From NCBI RefSeq assembly GCF_023100905.1, contig NZ_CP064686.1, positions 7,528,001 through 7,592,000 of the forward strand: DNA of 64,000 bases, given 5' to 3'. This document shows positions 26,104-34,828 of this stretch, one piece after another; the first letter of the stretch is position 1, and each line of letters begins with the position of its first letter. The position numbers and the translations under genes are program-made. The notes beneath the pieces are model-generated. The model did not search any database. It saw only the letters and a list, made by a program, of their open reading frames with translations, and was not told the origin of the DNA. This DNA is from Bradyrhizobium sp. 4 (GTDB lineage: Bacteria > Pseudomonadota > Alphaproteobacteria > Rhizobiales > Xanthobacteraceae).

Positions 26104-29100
26104 ATGCGCCAGGTCTTTGCAAGGATTGCAGCCGGAATGTTCCTAGCCGCGAAGCACGGCTGGGAGGCAGCGATTCGGCGCGGACCGGTGCTGTGGCTCA
26201 CTTTGTGCGGCGTGTTGCTGGTCGCGGGGATCTTCGCGGTGACCGCCATGGCCGTCGGCGAATTTCGCGAACGTACCCTTGCCAACCGCGAGCGCGAGCT
26301 GGAAAATACGGTGCAGCTGATCGCGCGGCACTTCGATCAGCAATTTGAAGATTCCGACGTCGTCGCCGCCGACGTGATCGGGCAGATGAATCTGCCGGAG
26401 ATCAGTTCGGCCGCGATGTTCCGCGAGCGCATGTCCGGACCTGCGACGAACCAGATGCTGCGGAGCAAGATCAGCTCCGTGTCTTACCTCGGCGACATCG
26501 CGATCTACGATGCCGACGGCGAACTGATCAACTGGTCGCGGGCCCAGCCGCTGCCCAAGATCAACGTCTCCTCGCGCGCCTATTTTCAGACCTTCAAATC
26601 GAATCCGATGGCCGAACCAGTGATTCTGGAGTCGGTTCGCAGCTTCATCATCGGCAAATGGACCACGGTCGTCGCGCGCCGGCTGAACGGCGTGGACGGC
26701 AGCTTCTTCGGCACGATGGTCCGCCGGATCGATCCGGACAGCTATCAGAACTATTTCGCATCCGTTGCGCTTGCGGAGGGCACGGCGATTTCGCTGTTCG
26801 ACCGCAATGGCAAGATGCTGTCGCGCTATCCGCATGTCGAAGAGCTGATCGGCAGGGACTTCAAGGAGGCGCCGCTGATGCGCAAGATGCTGGCCGAAGG
26901 TGGCCGGCACACCCTGCGCGTCAAGGGTCCGATCGACGGCGACGAGCGCCTCGGCTCCGGGGCCTCGCTTTCGCATTTCCCGCTGGTCATCGTCGCGACC
27001 AACACCACGAAAGCCGCGCTGGCGGACTGGCGGCAGCAGACCGGTTTCATGGTCACCACCGCCGCGCTTTCGGCCACCGTGATTGCGCTGATCCTGTTCC
27101 TGATCGTTCGCCAGATCAACCGGCAGAACCGCGAGGCGCAGCAGCGGCTGGAAGCGGAGCGGGGCCGGCTCGACACCGCCCTGAACAACATGTCGCAGGG
27201 GCTGATCCTGTACGACGCCGCCGGCTACATCGTCACCTGCAACCGCCGCTACGCCGACATGTTCGGCCTCTCTCACGATGTCATCAAGCCCGGCTGTCAC
27301 ATCCGCGAGGCGATGTATCATCGCAAGGAGCGCGGCGCGTTCGACGGCGATGTCGAGGCATTTTGCGCCGAAGTCATGAGGATCGTCGCGGAAGGCACGG
27401 TCTCCACCAGAAGCCATCACTTGCCGAGTGGCCGCGCCTTTCAGGTCATCAACACTCCGCTCGCGCAGGGCGGATGGGTGGCCACGATCGAAGACATCAC
27501 CGAGCGCCGCAAGCTGGAGCAGGAACGCGACCGCAACTACATGTTCCTGCGCGAGATCATCGATCACATCCCGTCGCAGATCACGGTGAAGGATGCTCAA
27601 ACGCGGCGATATCTGCTGGTCAACCGGACCGCCGAAGAGCAATTCGGCCAATCAGGTGATCACATCGTCGGCAAGACTCCGTTCGACATGTACCCGGAAG
27701 CTACCGCCAGGGTCGTCACCGACGACGACAGCAAGGCGCTGAAGGCGGCCGAGGGATTGTTCAAGGACGAACATGCCTGGCAGAGCCAGGCCAAGGGGCT
27801 ACGCTACATCACCTCGACCCGGATCCGAATCCGCGACGAATCCGGCGAGCCGCGTTACCTCATCAACGTCGTCGAGGATGTCACCGAACGGCGGCGCGCC
27901 GACGAGAAGATCGCGCATATGGCGCATTACGATGCGCTCACCGACCTGCCGAACCGGACGCTATTCCGCGAGCAGATCGAGCGCGAACTTGAGAAGGTCG
28001 GCGGCGGCAGCCAGTTCGCGCTACTCTATATCGACGTCGACGAATTCAAAGGCATCAACGATTCGCTCGGTCATCACGTCGGCGACGAACTGTTGAAGGG
28101 AATCGCGGCCCGCATCCGCGGCTGCCTCGGACAGGGCGACCTGATCGCGCGGCTCGGCGGCGACGAATTCGCGGTGATCCAGACCGGGATCGAGTCGTCT
28201 GCCGACGTGGTGTCATTCGTGACGCGAATCTTCGAGGCGATCCGCCGACCCTATCATTGCTTCGGTCATCAGCTCTCGACCGACGCCAGCATCGGCATCG
28301 CGATGGCGCCGCAGGACGGCACCGATCTCGACCAGCTCATCAAGAATGCCGACCTCGCGATGTACGGCGCCAAGGCCGAGGGACGCCGCACCCACCGCTT
28401 CTTCGAGCCGGAGATGGATGCGAGCGCCAAGGCGCGCCTGAGCCTGGAGCAGGATCTGCGCCAGGCCCTGGTGAACGGCGGCTTCGAGATCCACTATCAG
28501 CCGTTGGTCGACCTGCGCACCAACGAGGTCACGGGCTGCGAGGCGCTGCTGCGCTGGCGGCATCCGCAGCGCGGCATGGTGTCGCCGGCCGAATTCATCC
28601 CGATCGCCGAGGACACCGGCCTGATCAACGAGCTCGGCGACTGGGTGCTGCGCATGGCCTGCAACGAAGCCGCGACCTGGCCGGCGCATGTGCGCGTCGC
28701 GGTCAACGTCTCGCCGGTGCAGCTCAAATGCGAGACGCTGGCGCTGCGGATCGCCGGCGCGCTCGCGGATTCCGGACTTGCCCCGTGCCGGCTCGAGCTC
28801 GAGATCACCGAGGCCGTGCTGATCCGCGACGACGAGGCGGCGCTCTCGATCCTCCACCAGCTCCGCGCCATCGGCGTGCGCATCGCGCTCGACGATTTCG
28901 GCACCGGCTACTCCTCGCTCAGCTATCTGAAGCGCTTTCCGTTCGACAAGATCAAGATCGACCGCTGCTTCGTCGCCGATATCGCCGAGACGAGCGGCGC
29001 GCCCGTGATCGTGCAGGCGGTGGTGAACATCGCCGCCGCCAGCAACATGACCACGGTCGCGGAGGGCGTCGAGACCGAGGCGCAGCGCGAGATGCTGCGC

Positions 29101-29214
29101 GCGCTCGGCTGCACGGAGATGCAGGGTTATCTTTTCAGCAGACCGAAGCCGGCCAGCGAAGTGCGGAAGCTGTTCGGCCCGAGCCATACCTTGCCGGTGG
29201 CGGCGGTGGCCTGA
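26104..29214 (+). CDS. Membrane sensor PAS-PAS-GGDEF-EAL protein
   Basis: A 1036-residue inner-membrane c-di-GMP enzyme. A first helix (about 30-50) and a second (about 315-340) bracket a periplasmic dCACHE-like ligand-binding domain (about 55-310). Two PAS domains follow (about 355-475 and 485-600), then GGDEF (about 605-770, intact RLGGDEFAVI) and EAL (about 785-1025, GCEALLRWRHP, ALDDFGTGYSS and VAEGVET). Both catalytic domains look complete, so this is a bifunctional candidate tuned by an external ligand. The start at 26104 follows a GGGAGGGGGA tract. The next gene, also a GGDEF protein, starts 1 bp after the stop. Confidence 0.9.
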   Translation: MRQVFARIAAGMFLAAKHGWEAAIRRGPVLWLTLCGVLLVAGIFAVTAMAVGEFRERTLANRERELENTVQLIARHFDQQFEDSDVVAADVIGQMNLPEISSAAMFRERMSGPATNQMLRSKISSVSYLGDIAIYDADGELINWSRAQPLPKINVSSRAYFQTFKSNPMAEPVILESVRSFIIGKWTTVVARRLNGVDGSFFGTMVRRIDPDSYQNYFASVALAEGTAISLFDRNGKMLSRYPHVEELIGRDFKEAPLMRKMLAEGGRHTLRVKGPIDGDERLGSGASLSHFPLVIVATNTTKAALADWRQQTGFMVTTAALSATVIALILFLIVRQINRQNREAQQRLEAERGRLDTALNNMSQGLILYDAAGYIVTCNRRYADMFGLSHDVIKPGCHIREAMYHRKERGAFDGDVEAFCAEVMRIVAEGTVSTRSHHLPSGRAFQVINTPLAQGGWVATIEDITERRKLEQERDRNYMFLREIIDHIPSQITVKDAQTRRYLLVNRTAEEQFGQSGDHIVGKTPFDMYPEATARVVTDDDSKALKAAEGLFKDEHAWQSQAKGLRYITSTRIRIRDESGEPRYLINVVEDVTERRRADEKIAHMAHYDALTDLPNRTLFREQIERELEKVGGGSQFALLYIDVDEFKGINDSLGHHVGDELLKGIAARIRGCLGQGDLIARLGGDEFAVIQTGIESSADVVSFVTRIFEAIRRPYHCFGHQLSTDASIGIAMAPQDGTDLDQLIKNADLAMYGAKAEGRRTHRFFEPEMDASAKARLSLEQDLRQALVNGGFEIHYQPLVDLRTNEVTGCEALLRWRHPQRGMVSPAEFIPIAEDTGLINELGDWVLRMACNEAATWPAHVRVAVNVSPVQLKCETLALRIAGALADSGLAPCRLELEITEAVLIRDDEAALSILHQLRAIGVRIALDDFGTGYSSLSYLKRFPFDKIKIDRCFVADIAETSGAPVIVQAVVNIAAASNMTTVAEGVETEAQREMLRALGCTEMQGYLFSRPKPASEVRKLFGPSHTLPVAAVA

Positions 29215-29215
29215 C

Positions 29216-30271
29216 ATGGCGAAGCCGGGGAAAACGTCAGCCAAGACAGTCGACGTTGCGGATTCCTATGCCGTGCGGCTGATGCAGCATCTGGTGGTGC
29301 CGACCTTCGTGATCGACCCCAGGCGCCGCGTCGTGATCTGGAACAGAGCCTGCGAGCGGCTGACCGGCGTCGCCGCCTCCGAGGTGATCGGCACCAATAA
29401 GCACTGGCAGGCTTTCTACGAGACCAGGCGCCCTTGCCTCGCCGACCTTGTCGCGCTCGACCGCCCTGAACAGCTTCCGGAGTTCTATTCGGAGTATGGC
29501 GCGCGCGGCCATAACGGGCTCGGCTTCAGCGCCGAAAACTGGTGCGTGATGCCGAAGCTCGGCAGCCAGCTCTATCTCGCCATCGACGCCGGCCCGATCC
29601 ACGACGAAGCCGGCCATCTGATTGCGGTGGTGGAGACGCTGCGCGACCTCACCGACCAGAAGCGCGCCGAGATGGCCCTGAAGGAGCTTGCCACCAAGGA
29701 CGGGCTGACCGGCCTGTCGAACCGTCGCGCGTTCGACCAGATGCTGATGAGCGAATGGGCCCGCGCCCAGCGGACGCAGAAGCCGATGGCGCTGCTGTTC
29801 GTCGACGTCGATCATTTCAAGCTGTTCAACGACCGCCACGGCCATCAGAGCGGCGACGAATGCCTGCGCGCGGTCGCGTCCGTCGTCAGCCGGCATGCCG
29901 TGCGCCCGCTCGATCTCGCCAGCCGCTATGGCGGCGAGGAATTCGCGTTGATCCTGCCGGACATGGATTGCGATGCCGCCTGCGTCATCGCCGACGAGAT
30001 CCGCTGCGCCGTGATGGCTTTGCGGGTCACCCATGGCGCCGTCGGGGCCGGCGACCATGTCACCCTGAGTGTCGGCGTCGCCAGCCACATTCCGGACGAA
30101 ACCGACGACAGCCCCGACCGGCTGCTGGGTGCGGCGGACGAGGCGCTCTATGCGGCCAAACGGCTCGGCCGCAACCGCGTCATGTGCTCCGAACGGCTGC
30201 TCGCCGAGTTCGCCAAGCTCGGGCGGGACGGCGTCCCGGTTCCTGGCAGCGCGGGCCGTAAATCAGCCTAG
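29216..30271 (+). CDS. PAS-GGDEF diguanylate cyclase
   Basis: A 351-residue cytoplasmic protein. The PAS domain (about 25-150) has the VIDPRRRVVIWNRACERLTG pattern, and the cyclase domain (about 160-320) carries an intact YGGEEFALILPD signature. An inhibitory I-site RxxD is not evident five residues before the signature, so product inhibition may be weak. It is read from the ATG at 29216, 1 bp after the preceding GGDEF-EAL gene, so the two should be co-transcribed: a dual-domain membrane sensor followed by a dedicated cyclase. Confidence 0.9.
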   Translation: MAKPGKTSAKTVDVADSYAVRLMQHLVVPTFVIDPRRRVVIWNRACERLTGVAASEVIGTNKHWQAFYETRRPCLADLVALDRPEQLPEFYSEYGARGHNGLGFSAENWCVMPKLGSQLYLAIDAGPIHDEAGHLIAVVETLRDLTDQKRAEMALKELATKDGLTGLSNRRAFDQMLMSEWARAQRTQKPMALLFVDVDHFKLFNDRHGHQSGDECLRAVASVVSRHAVRPLDLASRYGGEEFALILPDMDCDAACVIADEIRCAVMALRVTHGAVGAGDHVTLSVGVASHIPDETDDSPDRLLGAADEALYAAKRLGRNRVMCSERLLAEFAKLGRDGVPVPGSAGRKSA

Positions 30272-30305
30272 CCCAAATCAGCCTGGCAGGAGACGGCGGA
30301 AGCGG

Positions 30306-30334
30306 TTGCCCGCCCCCCGCCAATCGGCTAAATG
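30306..30334 (+). promoter_or_regulatory. Sigma-70-type promoter of tRNA-Arg
   Basis: TTGCCC (30306-30311) and TAAATG (30329-30334) are separated by 17 bp. The tRNA starts 11 bp after the -10 box, about the distance expected for a tRNA transcript with a very short leader. Confidence 0.5.
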
Positions 30335-30345
30335 AACCTCGACTA

Positions 30346-30422
30346 GCACCCGTAGCTCAGCTGGATAGAGCGTTGCCCTCCGAAGGCAAAGGTCACACGT
30401 TCGAATCGTGTCGGGTGCGCCA
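30346..30422 (+). tRNA. tRNA-Arg (anticodon CCG)
   Basis: A complete 77-base cloverleaf. The acceptor arm GCACCCG pairs with CGGGTGC, the D-arm is GCTC/GAGC, and the anticodon stem TTGCC/GGCAA encloses loop CTCCGAA with anticodon CCG, which reads the arginine codon CGG. The T-arm is ACACG/CGTGT around TTCGAAT, and the 3' GCCA is encoded. It is a stand-alone tRNA after the diguanylate cyclase gene. No integrase or att-like duplication is next to it. Confidence 0.97.
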
Positions 30423-30514
30423 GTCTCTTCTAGTCCACGCTGGAAGCACCCTCACCCGAGTTGCCTTGTTACCGCCCGCGCTGGAGTCAAGGCCTGCTCA
30501 GCGCAAGCCCATGC

Positions 30515-30724
30515 TTATGTCAGCATCGAGATGATGGCCTGAACCTGGTCTGACGCCGACGTCACCAGTCCGTCGTAGGACGTCTGACCGTGTGCGGCCG
30601 CCTTCAGGATGCATTCGGCGACGGCCGCCTTCAGGCCGAAGACCGACTGATCGGGCGGCAGGCTGGCCATCACGGCCTCCAGCGCCTGACGCATCGTTCG
30701 AATGAGTTCGGAGCTGTATTGCAT
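30515..30724 (-). CDS. Small conserved-looking hypothetical protein
   Basis: A 69-residue acidic to neutral, mostly helical protein (MQYSSELIRTMRQALEAVM...) with one cysteine in VAECILKAAAHGQ. It has no signal peptide or membrane helix. AGGACAG precedes the ATG at 30724. The codon pattern and compact helical prediction suggest a real gene; I do not recognise a named family. It lies alone between tRNA-Arg and dinB, divergent from dinB with a 122-bp gap. Confidence 0.6.
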   Translation of the reverse strand: MQYSSELIRTMRQALEAVMASLPPDQSVFGLKAAVAECILKAAAHGQTSYDGLVTSASDQVQAIISMLT

Positions 30725-30846
30725 GGGCTGTCCTCCGCGACCTCATATTAGATCGCATGCCCATGCTTGCCACTCACAAGCCTGAGATTGCTCGGTGAAT
30801 CACACATCACCTCGCGCTTCTAATCCCTCAATTGTATCATCTTTCC

Positions 30847-31950
30847 ATGAGCGAATCCGACACGGTGGCCGGCGAGGCCTCGCCCGTCCGCAAGATCATC
30901 CATATCGACATGGATGCCTTCTACGCGTCCGTGGAACAGCGCGACAATCCGGACCTGCGCGGCAAGCCCGTCGCGGTCGGAGGCTCCGCGGAACGTGGCG
31001 TCGTCGCGGCCGCCAGCTATGAGGCCCGCGAGTTCGGCGTTCGCTCCGCCATGCCATCGGTGACGGCGAAGCGGCAATGTCCCGATCTGGTCTTCGTCGA
31101 ACCGCGCTTCGAGGTCTACAAGGCAATCTCTAGGCAGATCCGCGACATCTTCGCGGAGCATACGCCCACCATCGAGCCGTTGTCGCTCGACGAGGCCTAT
31201 CTCGACGTGACCGAAAACCTGCAAGGCATCCCGCTGGCGCGCGACATTGCACTCAAGATCCGCGAGAAGATCAAGGCCGAGACGGGCCTCAACGCTTCGG
31301 CCGGCATCTCCTACAACAAGTTTCTGGCCAAGCTCGCCTCCGATCATCGCAAGCCCAACGGTCAGTTCGTGATCTCACCGGAGACGGGACCGGCCTTCGT
31401 CGAGACGCTGCCCGTTGGAAAATTCCATGGGATAGGCCCGGCCACGGGCGCGAAGATGAACGCGCTCGGCATGTTCACCGGTCTCGATATTCGTCGTCAG
31501 ACGCTGGAGTTCATGAATGCCAATTTCGGCAAGTCGGGCGCCTATTACTACTGGATCTCGCGCGGTGTCGACGAACGGCCGGTCCGGGCCAACCGGGTCC
31601 GCAAGTCCATCGGCGCGGAGACGACGTTCTCAAGCGACCTCACCGAATTCGACGCGCTGGTCCTCGAGCTCAAGCCGCTGGTCGACAAGGTGTGGCGCCA
31701 TTGCGAGGCGACGGGCAGCCGTGGCCGCACCGTCACCTTGAAGATCAAGTTTGCCGACTTCGAGATCATCACGCGCAGCAGGTCCGCTCTTTCGCCGATT
31801 GCAGGCCGGGACGATCTTGAGCGGCTGGCTTGCGGCCTGCTCGAAGTCGAGATGCCGCTGCCTAAGAGCGTCAGGCTGCTGGGGGTCTCGCTGTCGTCCC
31901 TCCAGGCCGGGAACGATGCGGAGCCGCCGCAGCTGACTCTCGGCATCTGA
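30847..31950 (+). CDS. dinB: DNA polymerase IV (Y-family)
   Basis: A 367-residue translesion polymerase. The catalytic carboxylates are in IIHIDMDAFYASVEQ (Asp21) and PLSLDEAYLDV (Asp115, Glu116). The steric-gate region FYASVE, the helix-hairpin-helix thumb VGKFHGIGPATGAKM and the little-finger domain (about 245-350) follow. The C-terminus ends PPQLTLGI, close to a beta-clamp-binding QLxLx motif (QLTLG), so it can dock on the DnaN clamp encoded at 55546. The start at 30847 (MSESDTV) is preferred over a frame extension five codons up. No LexA-like site was recognised upstream. Confidence 0.93.
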   Translation: MSESDTVAGEASPVRKIIHIDMDAFYASVEQRDNPDLRGKPVAVGGSAERGVVAAASYEAREFGVRSAMPSVTAKRQCPDLVFVEPRFEVYKAISRQIRDIFAEHTPTIEPLSLDEAYLDVTENLQGIPLARDIALKIREKIKAETGLNASAGISYNKFLAKLASDHRKPNGQFVISPETGPAFVETLPVGKFHGIGPATGAKMNALGMFTGLDIRRQTLEFMNANFGKSGAYYYWISRGVDERPVRANRVRKSIGAETTFSSDLTEFDALVLELKPLVDKVWRHCEATGSRGRTVTLKIKFADFEIITRSRSALSPIAGRDDLERLACGLLEVEMPLPKSVRLLGVSLSSLQAGNDAEPPQLTLGI

Positions 31951-32065
31951 ACCAAACTGACGGGCTTTCGGCGGACGCAGACAGCCACGTAGAGCGCGCT
32001 CGCCACGCGAATCTACGGTGGCGGGTTTTCAGACTCGCCGCCGAAGGTCGATCCGCTGGGCCCGA

Positions 32066-32359
32066 TCAATGCCTCACGTGTTCGAACACCACGATCACGC
32101 CGGTCGGCTCGGGCTCGTGCGCCATCAGGCGTGTCAGCTCCGAATCGCCCCAATCGGCGAGGCTGACGACTTCGCCGCTCTGGCGCTCGGTGCCGGGGGG
32201 CGCCGTAGGCTCGACGACCTTCAGCCCGGTCTCATCGACGAAGAAAGTGTGCTCGCCGAACATGCTGTTGAGCTGCGGCATGGCGGGATGCTCGTCGGGC
32301 AGCACCTGAGCGCCGAGCTGGTTGACGGTCTGCTTCACCTGTTCGGATGTGAGCTTCAT
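32066..32359 (-). CDS. Hypothetical protein, 97 residues
   Basis: A soluble protein (MKLTSEQVKQTVNQLGAQVLPD...) rich in Glu, Val and Pro, with no cysteine, signal peptide or membrane helix. The N-terminal third looks helical; the remainder reads as beta strands (HTFFVDETGLKVVEP). GGAGCAG lies upstream of the ATG at 32359. I cannot name a family. It has about 115 bp to dinB on one side and about 250 bp without a gene on the other; that gap contains a GAATTC-rich tandem repeat. Confidence 0.6.
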   Translation of the reverse strand: MKLTSEQVKQTVNQLGAQVLPDEHPAMPQLNSMFGEHTFFVDETGLKVVEPTAPPGTERQSGEVVSLADWGDSELTRLMAHEPEPTGVIVVFEHVRH

Positions 32360-32560
32360 GAGCTGCTCCGTTTTTTGTCACGTCGGTTTCATTGAGCTGA
32401 GCCAAAGCGAACGTTCCCTGCGCCGATGTTCGCCTGGCCCAATCTCCCGAACAGGTGCTGCGCACAAATGTTCCGGAGAAATGCATTTCGTGATCGCGCG
32501 TCGCGTCTGCCGCGCTTGCGGCACCAGATCGCCACAGGATGCACATGATTCGACATCCCG

Positions 32561-32612
32561 AGAGCCGAATTCCAAGCTGAATTCCAAGAGCTGAATTCCA
32601 AGAGCCGAATTC
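32561..32612. repeat. Short GAATTC tandem repeat after the glycosylase gene
   Basis: GAATTC occurs at 32567, 32579, 32593 and 32607 as part of the unit GAATTCCAAGAGCY (14 bp, first unit 12 bp). The tract ends 1-2 bp before the stop codon of the glycosylase gene on the minus strand, so it lies directly in its 3' end. It looks like a slippage-made microsatellite; the number of units may vary between strains. Confidence 0.7.
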
Positions 32613-32613
32613 G

Positions 32614-33300
32614 CTACTCGCTCCTGTTCTCGCCAACCGACAGCGCGCAGATGCGTGACAGATATGTGTAGGACAGTCCGGTCTCCTCGGCCCAGGCGTT
32701 GAACTGCGCCTGCACTTTTGCCAGATCTCCCTTCGACTTGACCTCTTCGGCGATGTCGAGACCGGCATCGCGCAGGCACGCCACGACGTCCCTGGACGTC
32801 ACAAAGCCGTCCCAGCCGACGAACCGCAGCAGCATCTGGCCGGTATTGCCACCCAACCGGCTGCCGCGCTTGCTCAGGAGATCGAGCAGGCCGATCTGGT
32901 CCGACGGCGGCCACTTCGTCAGAAACCGGCCGAAGCTGCCGTGCTCTTTTGCGATCTCCTGGACGAAGGCCGCGTTGTCGCGCACCGACATGATCTTGGC
33001 ACCGTTGCGCACGATGCGCGCGTCGCGCATCAGGCCCTCCCAATAATCCTCGGGCTGGAAGGTGAGCTTGGCCGGCTGGAAACGCAGGAAGGCGTCTTCG
33101 AACCCTTCCCATTTCGTCTCGATCACGCTCCAGGCAAAGCCGGCACAAAACACACGCTTCGTCATCTCCGCGAGGATACGGTCGTCGCCGCGTTTGGCGA
33201 GGCCCTTCAGGTCGGGCTTTCCGGGCATCAGCTTTTCGAGCGCCTTGGGCCCGCCTTTGCGTTTTTCGGCGCGCGCACGAATGGTCTTGAAGGAGGTCAT
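32614..33300 (-). CDS. DNA-3-methyladenine glycosylase I-like protein
   Basis: A 228-residue protein resembling the Tag/methyladenine glycosylase I superfamily. KRVFCAGFAWSVIETKWEGFEDAFLRFQP corresponds to the family's conserved Phe/Trp/Glu segment, and the C-terminus reads as a helical DNA-glycosylase fold. The usual zinc-binding Cys/His set of E. coli Tag cannot be identified, so it may be a divergent branch. The frame is open upstream to 33951, but that part overlaps the divergent phosphoesterase. The ATG at 33300 (MTSFKTIRA) is the sensible start. The substrate could be alkylated adenine in DNA. Confidence 0.75.
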   Translation of the reverse strand: MTSFKTIRARAEKRKGGPKALEKLMPGKPDLKGLAKRGDDRILAEMTKRVFCAGFAWSVIETKWEGFEDAFLRFQPAKLTFQPEDYWEGLMRDARIVRNGAKIMSVRDNAAFVQEIAKEHGSFGRFLTKWPPSDQIGLLDLLSKRGSRLGGNTGQMLLRFVGWDGFVTSRDVVACLRDAGLDIAEEVKSKGDLAKVQAQFNAWAEETGLSYTYLSRICALSVGENRSE

Positions 33301-33519
33301 GGGAAGACGAGCTGTTGGGGACAGGAGTTGTTGAGGATACGCCACGACATCAGAATTCGATGATCCGGTCCAGCCCGGCGACGCTTCGATACTTGCACCC
33401 GCGGATGCGCCGCAGCATACTGCCCGCATTGAATTGGCGAGAGATGCGGCTGGTCTGCTTCTTGCGTTCAGATATTTTGCAATCCCTGAGCATTTTGACG
33501 TCTCACCCCTGGATTTCCG

Positions 33520-34347
33520 ATGCGCTGCCTGGTCGTGGCCGACCTGCACTATTCGCTGCCTCAGCTCGACTGGCTCGTCAGCGCCGCTCCGCAATTCGAC
33601 CTCGTGATCTTCGCCGGCGATGCGCTCGACATCGGCTCGATGGTGGATTTTCGCGCGCAGATCGTGGTGGTGAAGAAGTACCTCGCCCTGCTCGCCGCGA
33701 AGACCCGCGTGATCCTCTGCTCCGGCAATCACGACCTCGACGAGCGCAATGCGGAAGGCGAAAAGATCTCGCGCTGGATCTCGGAGGTGCGCGAGTTGGG
33801 GATTGCCTGCGACGGTGACAGCCTCGTCGTCGGCGAGGCGCTGTTCACGGTGTGCCCATGGTGGGATGGGCCGCTGGTCAAGCAACGCCTCGTCGCGCAG
33901 CTCGCCGCCGCCGCGGCCGGCCGGCGGCAGCGCTGGATCTGGATCCATCACGCGCCGCCGGCGAATTCACCGACGAGCTGGGGCGGCAAGCGTTTCTTCG
34001 GCGACGTCGAGCTGGTGCAATGGATCATGCAGTACCAGCCCTCGATGGTGATCTCGGGCCATGTGCATCAATCGCCGTTCATTACCGATGGCTCGTGGTT
34101 CGACCGGCTCGGCCAGACCTGGGTCTTCAACACCGGTTTGCAACCCGGCCGCCCGCCGACATACATCGTGCTGGACCTCGATGCCGACAGGGCGTTCTGG
34201 CTTGCGGCCGGCGAGGCGCAATGGATCGATCTTGGCGCGCCGCTTCAGCGGCCCGCCGCTCCGATCGAGGCGCCGCCCGACTGGCTCACATTCTTGGATC
34301 GGATTGCCGATCCGAACCTGGCGAGACCTCGAGCGGCGGCAGGTTGA
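33520..34347 (+). CDS. Calcineurin-like metallophosphoesterase
   Basis: A 275-residue phosphoesterase with all five metal motifs in order: VVADLHYS, FAGDALD (Asp), CSGNHDLDE, WIHHAPP and ISGHVHQSP. It therefore has an intact two-metal centre that can hydrolyse phosphomono- or diesters (nucleotides, lipid A precursors or 3',5'-cAMP). No signal peptide, so cytoplasmic. Its 3' end overlaps the 3' end of the convergent cNMP-binding gene by 62 bp (34286-34347). The neighbouring cNMP-binding protein makes a cyclic nucleotide substrate an attractive idea, but this is inference. Confidence 0.86.
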   Translation: MRCLVVADLHYSLPQLDWLVSAAPQFDLVIFAGDALDIGSMVDFRAQIVVVKKYLALLAAKTRVILCSGNHDLDERNAEGEKISRWISEVRELGIACDGDSLVVGEALFTVCPWWDGPLVKQRLVAQLAAAAAGRRQRWIWIHHAPPANSPTSWGGKRFFGDVELVQWIMQYQPSMVISGHVHQSPFITDGSWFDRLGQTWVFNTGLQPGRPPTYIVLDLDADRAFWLAAGEAQWIDLGAPLQRPAAPIEAPPDWLTFLDRIADPNLARPRAAAG

Positions 34348-34771
34348 TCATGCTCTGGAGCACCTCGCCGACCATGGCCAGATGCGTGCCATGGCCGGCA
34401 TATTGCTGCTTGAGATCGGCGAGATAGGTGTTGGCAACATTGAGCCGCTGCGCCAGCATCTTGGCGATCAGAATTGCCACGCCCGCCTCCTGCCTGAGGA
34501 ACGAGGCGGCGTCCTCGAATTCGTAGACGACGGAATCGGAGCAGGCCCGTACGGTCGCAGTGTGCGGCTGCCCCAGCAGCACAGACATTTCACCCAGCAC
34601 CGCACCGGGCTCGGTTACCGTGGCGACCACCATCTCGCCCTTGAGCACTTCGAGCTTGCCCTGCATCAGCACATAGAGATGACCGGTGGTGCCGCCTTCG
34701 GCGACGATCAGCGTGCCGGCCGCAACCTGCCGCTCCGTCCCACCGGTGCAATAATCCAGAACTGCGCGCAT
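34286..34771 (-). CDS. Cyclic nucleotide-binding domain protein
   Basis: A 161-residue protein with one cNMP-binding fold (about 10-130). The phosphate-binding cassette reads GAVLGEMSVLLGQPHTATVRA, with Gly-Glu and the Arg-x equivalents kept but the Arg replaced by His, so nucleotide affinity is uncertain. There is no helix-turn-helix, so it is not a Crp/Fnr regulator. It may be a stand-alone sensor. The C-terminal tail (MINLPPLEVSPGSDRQ) is coded by the strand opposite to the end of the phosphoesterase gene. Confidence 0.8.
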   Translation of the reverse strand: MRAVLDYCTGGTERQVAAGTLIVAEGGTTGHLYVLMQGKLEVLKGEMVVATVTEPGAVLGEMSVLLGQPHTATVRACSDSVVYEFEDAASFLRQEAGVAILIAKMLAQRLNVANTYLADLKQQYAGHGTHLAMVGEVLQSMINLPPLEVSPGSDRQSDPRM

Positions 34772-34828
34772 CCGACCAAAGCTCCGTCGCAGGGAGATAC
34801 TAGGGCACGATCGGCGTCGCGCGCTTGC

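Noticed and set aside
30346..30422. tRNA-Arg as an integration site for a genomic island
   Set aside because: No integrase, no duplicated 3' tRNA end and no atypical genes beside it.
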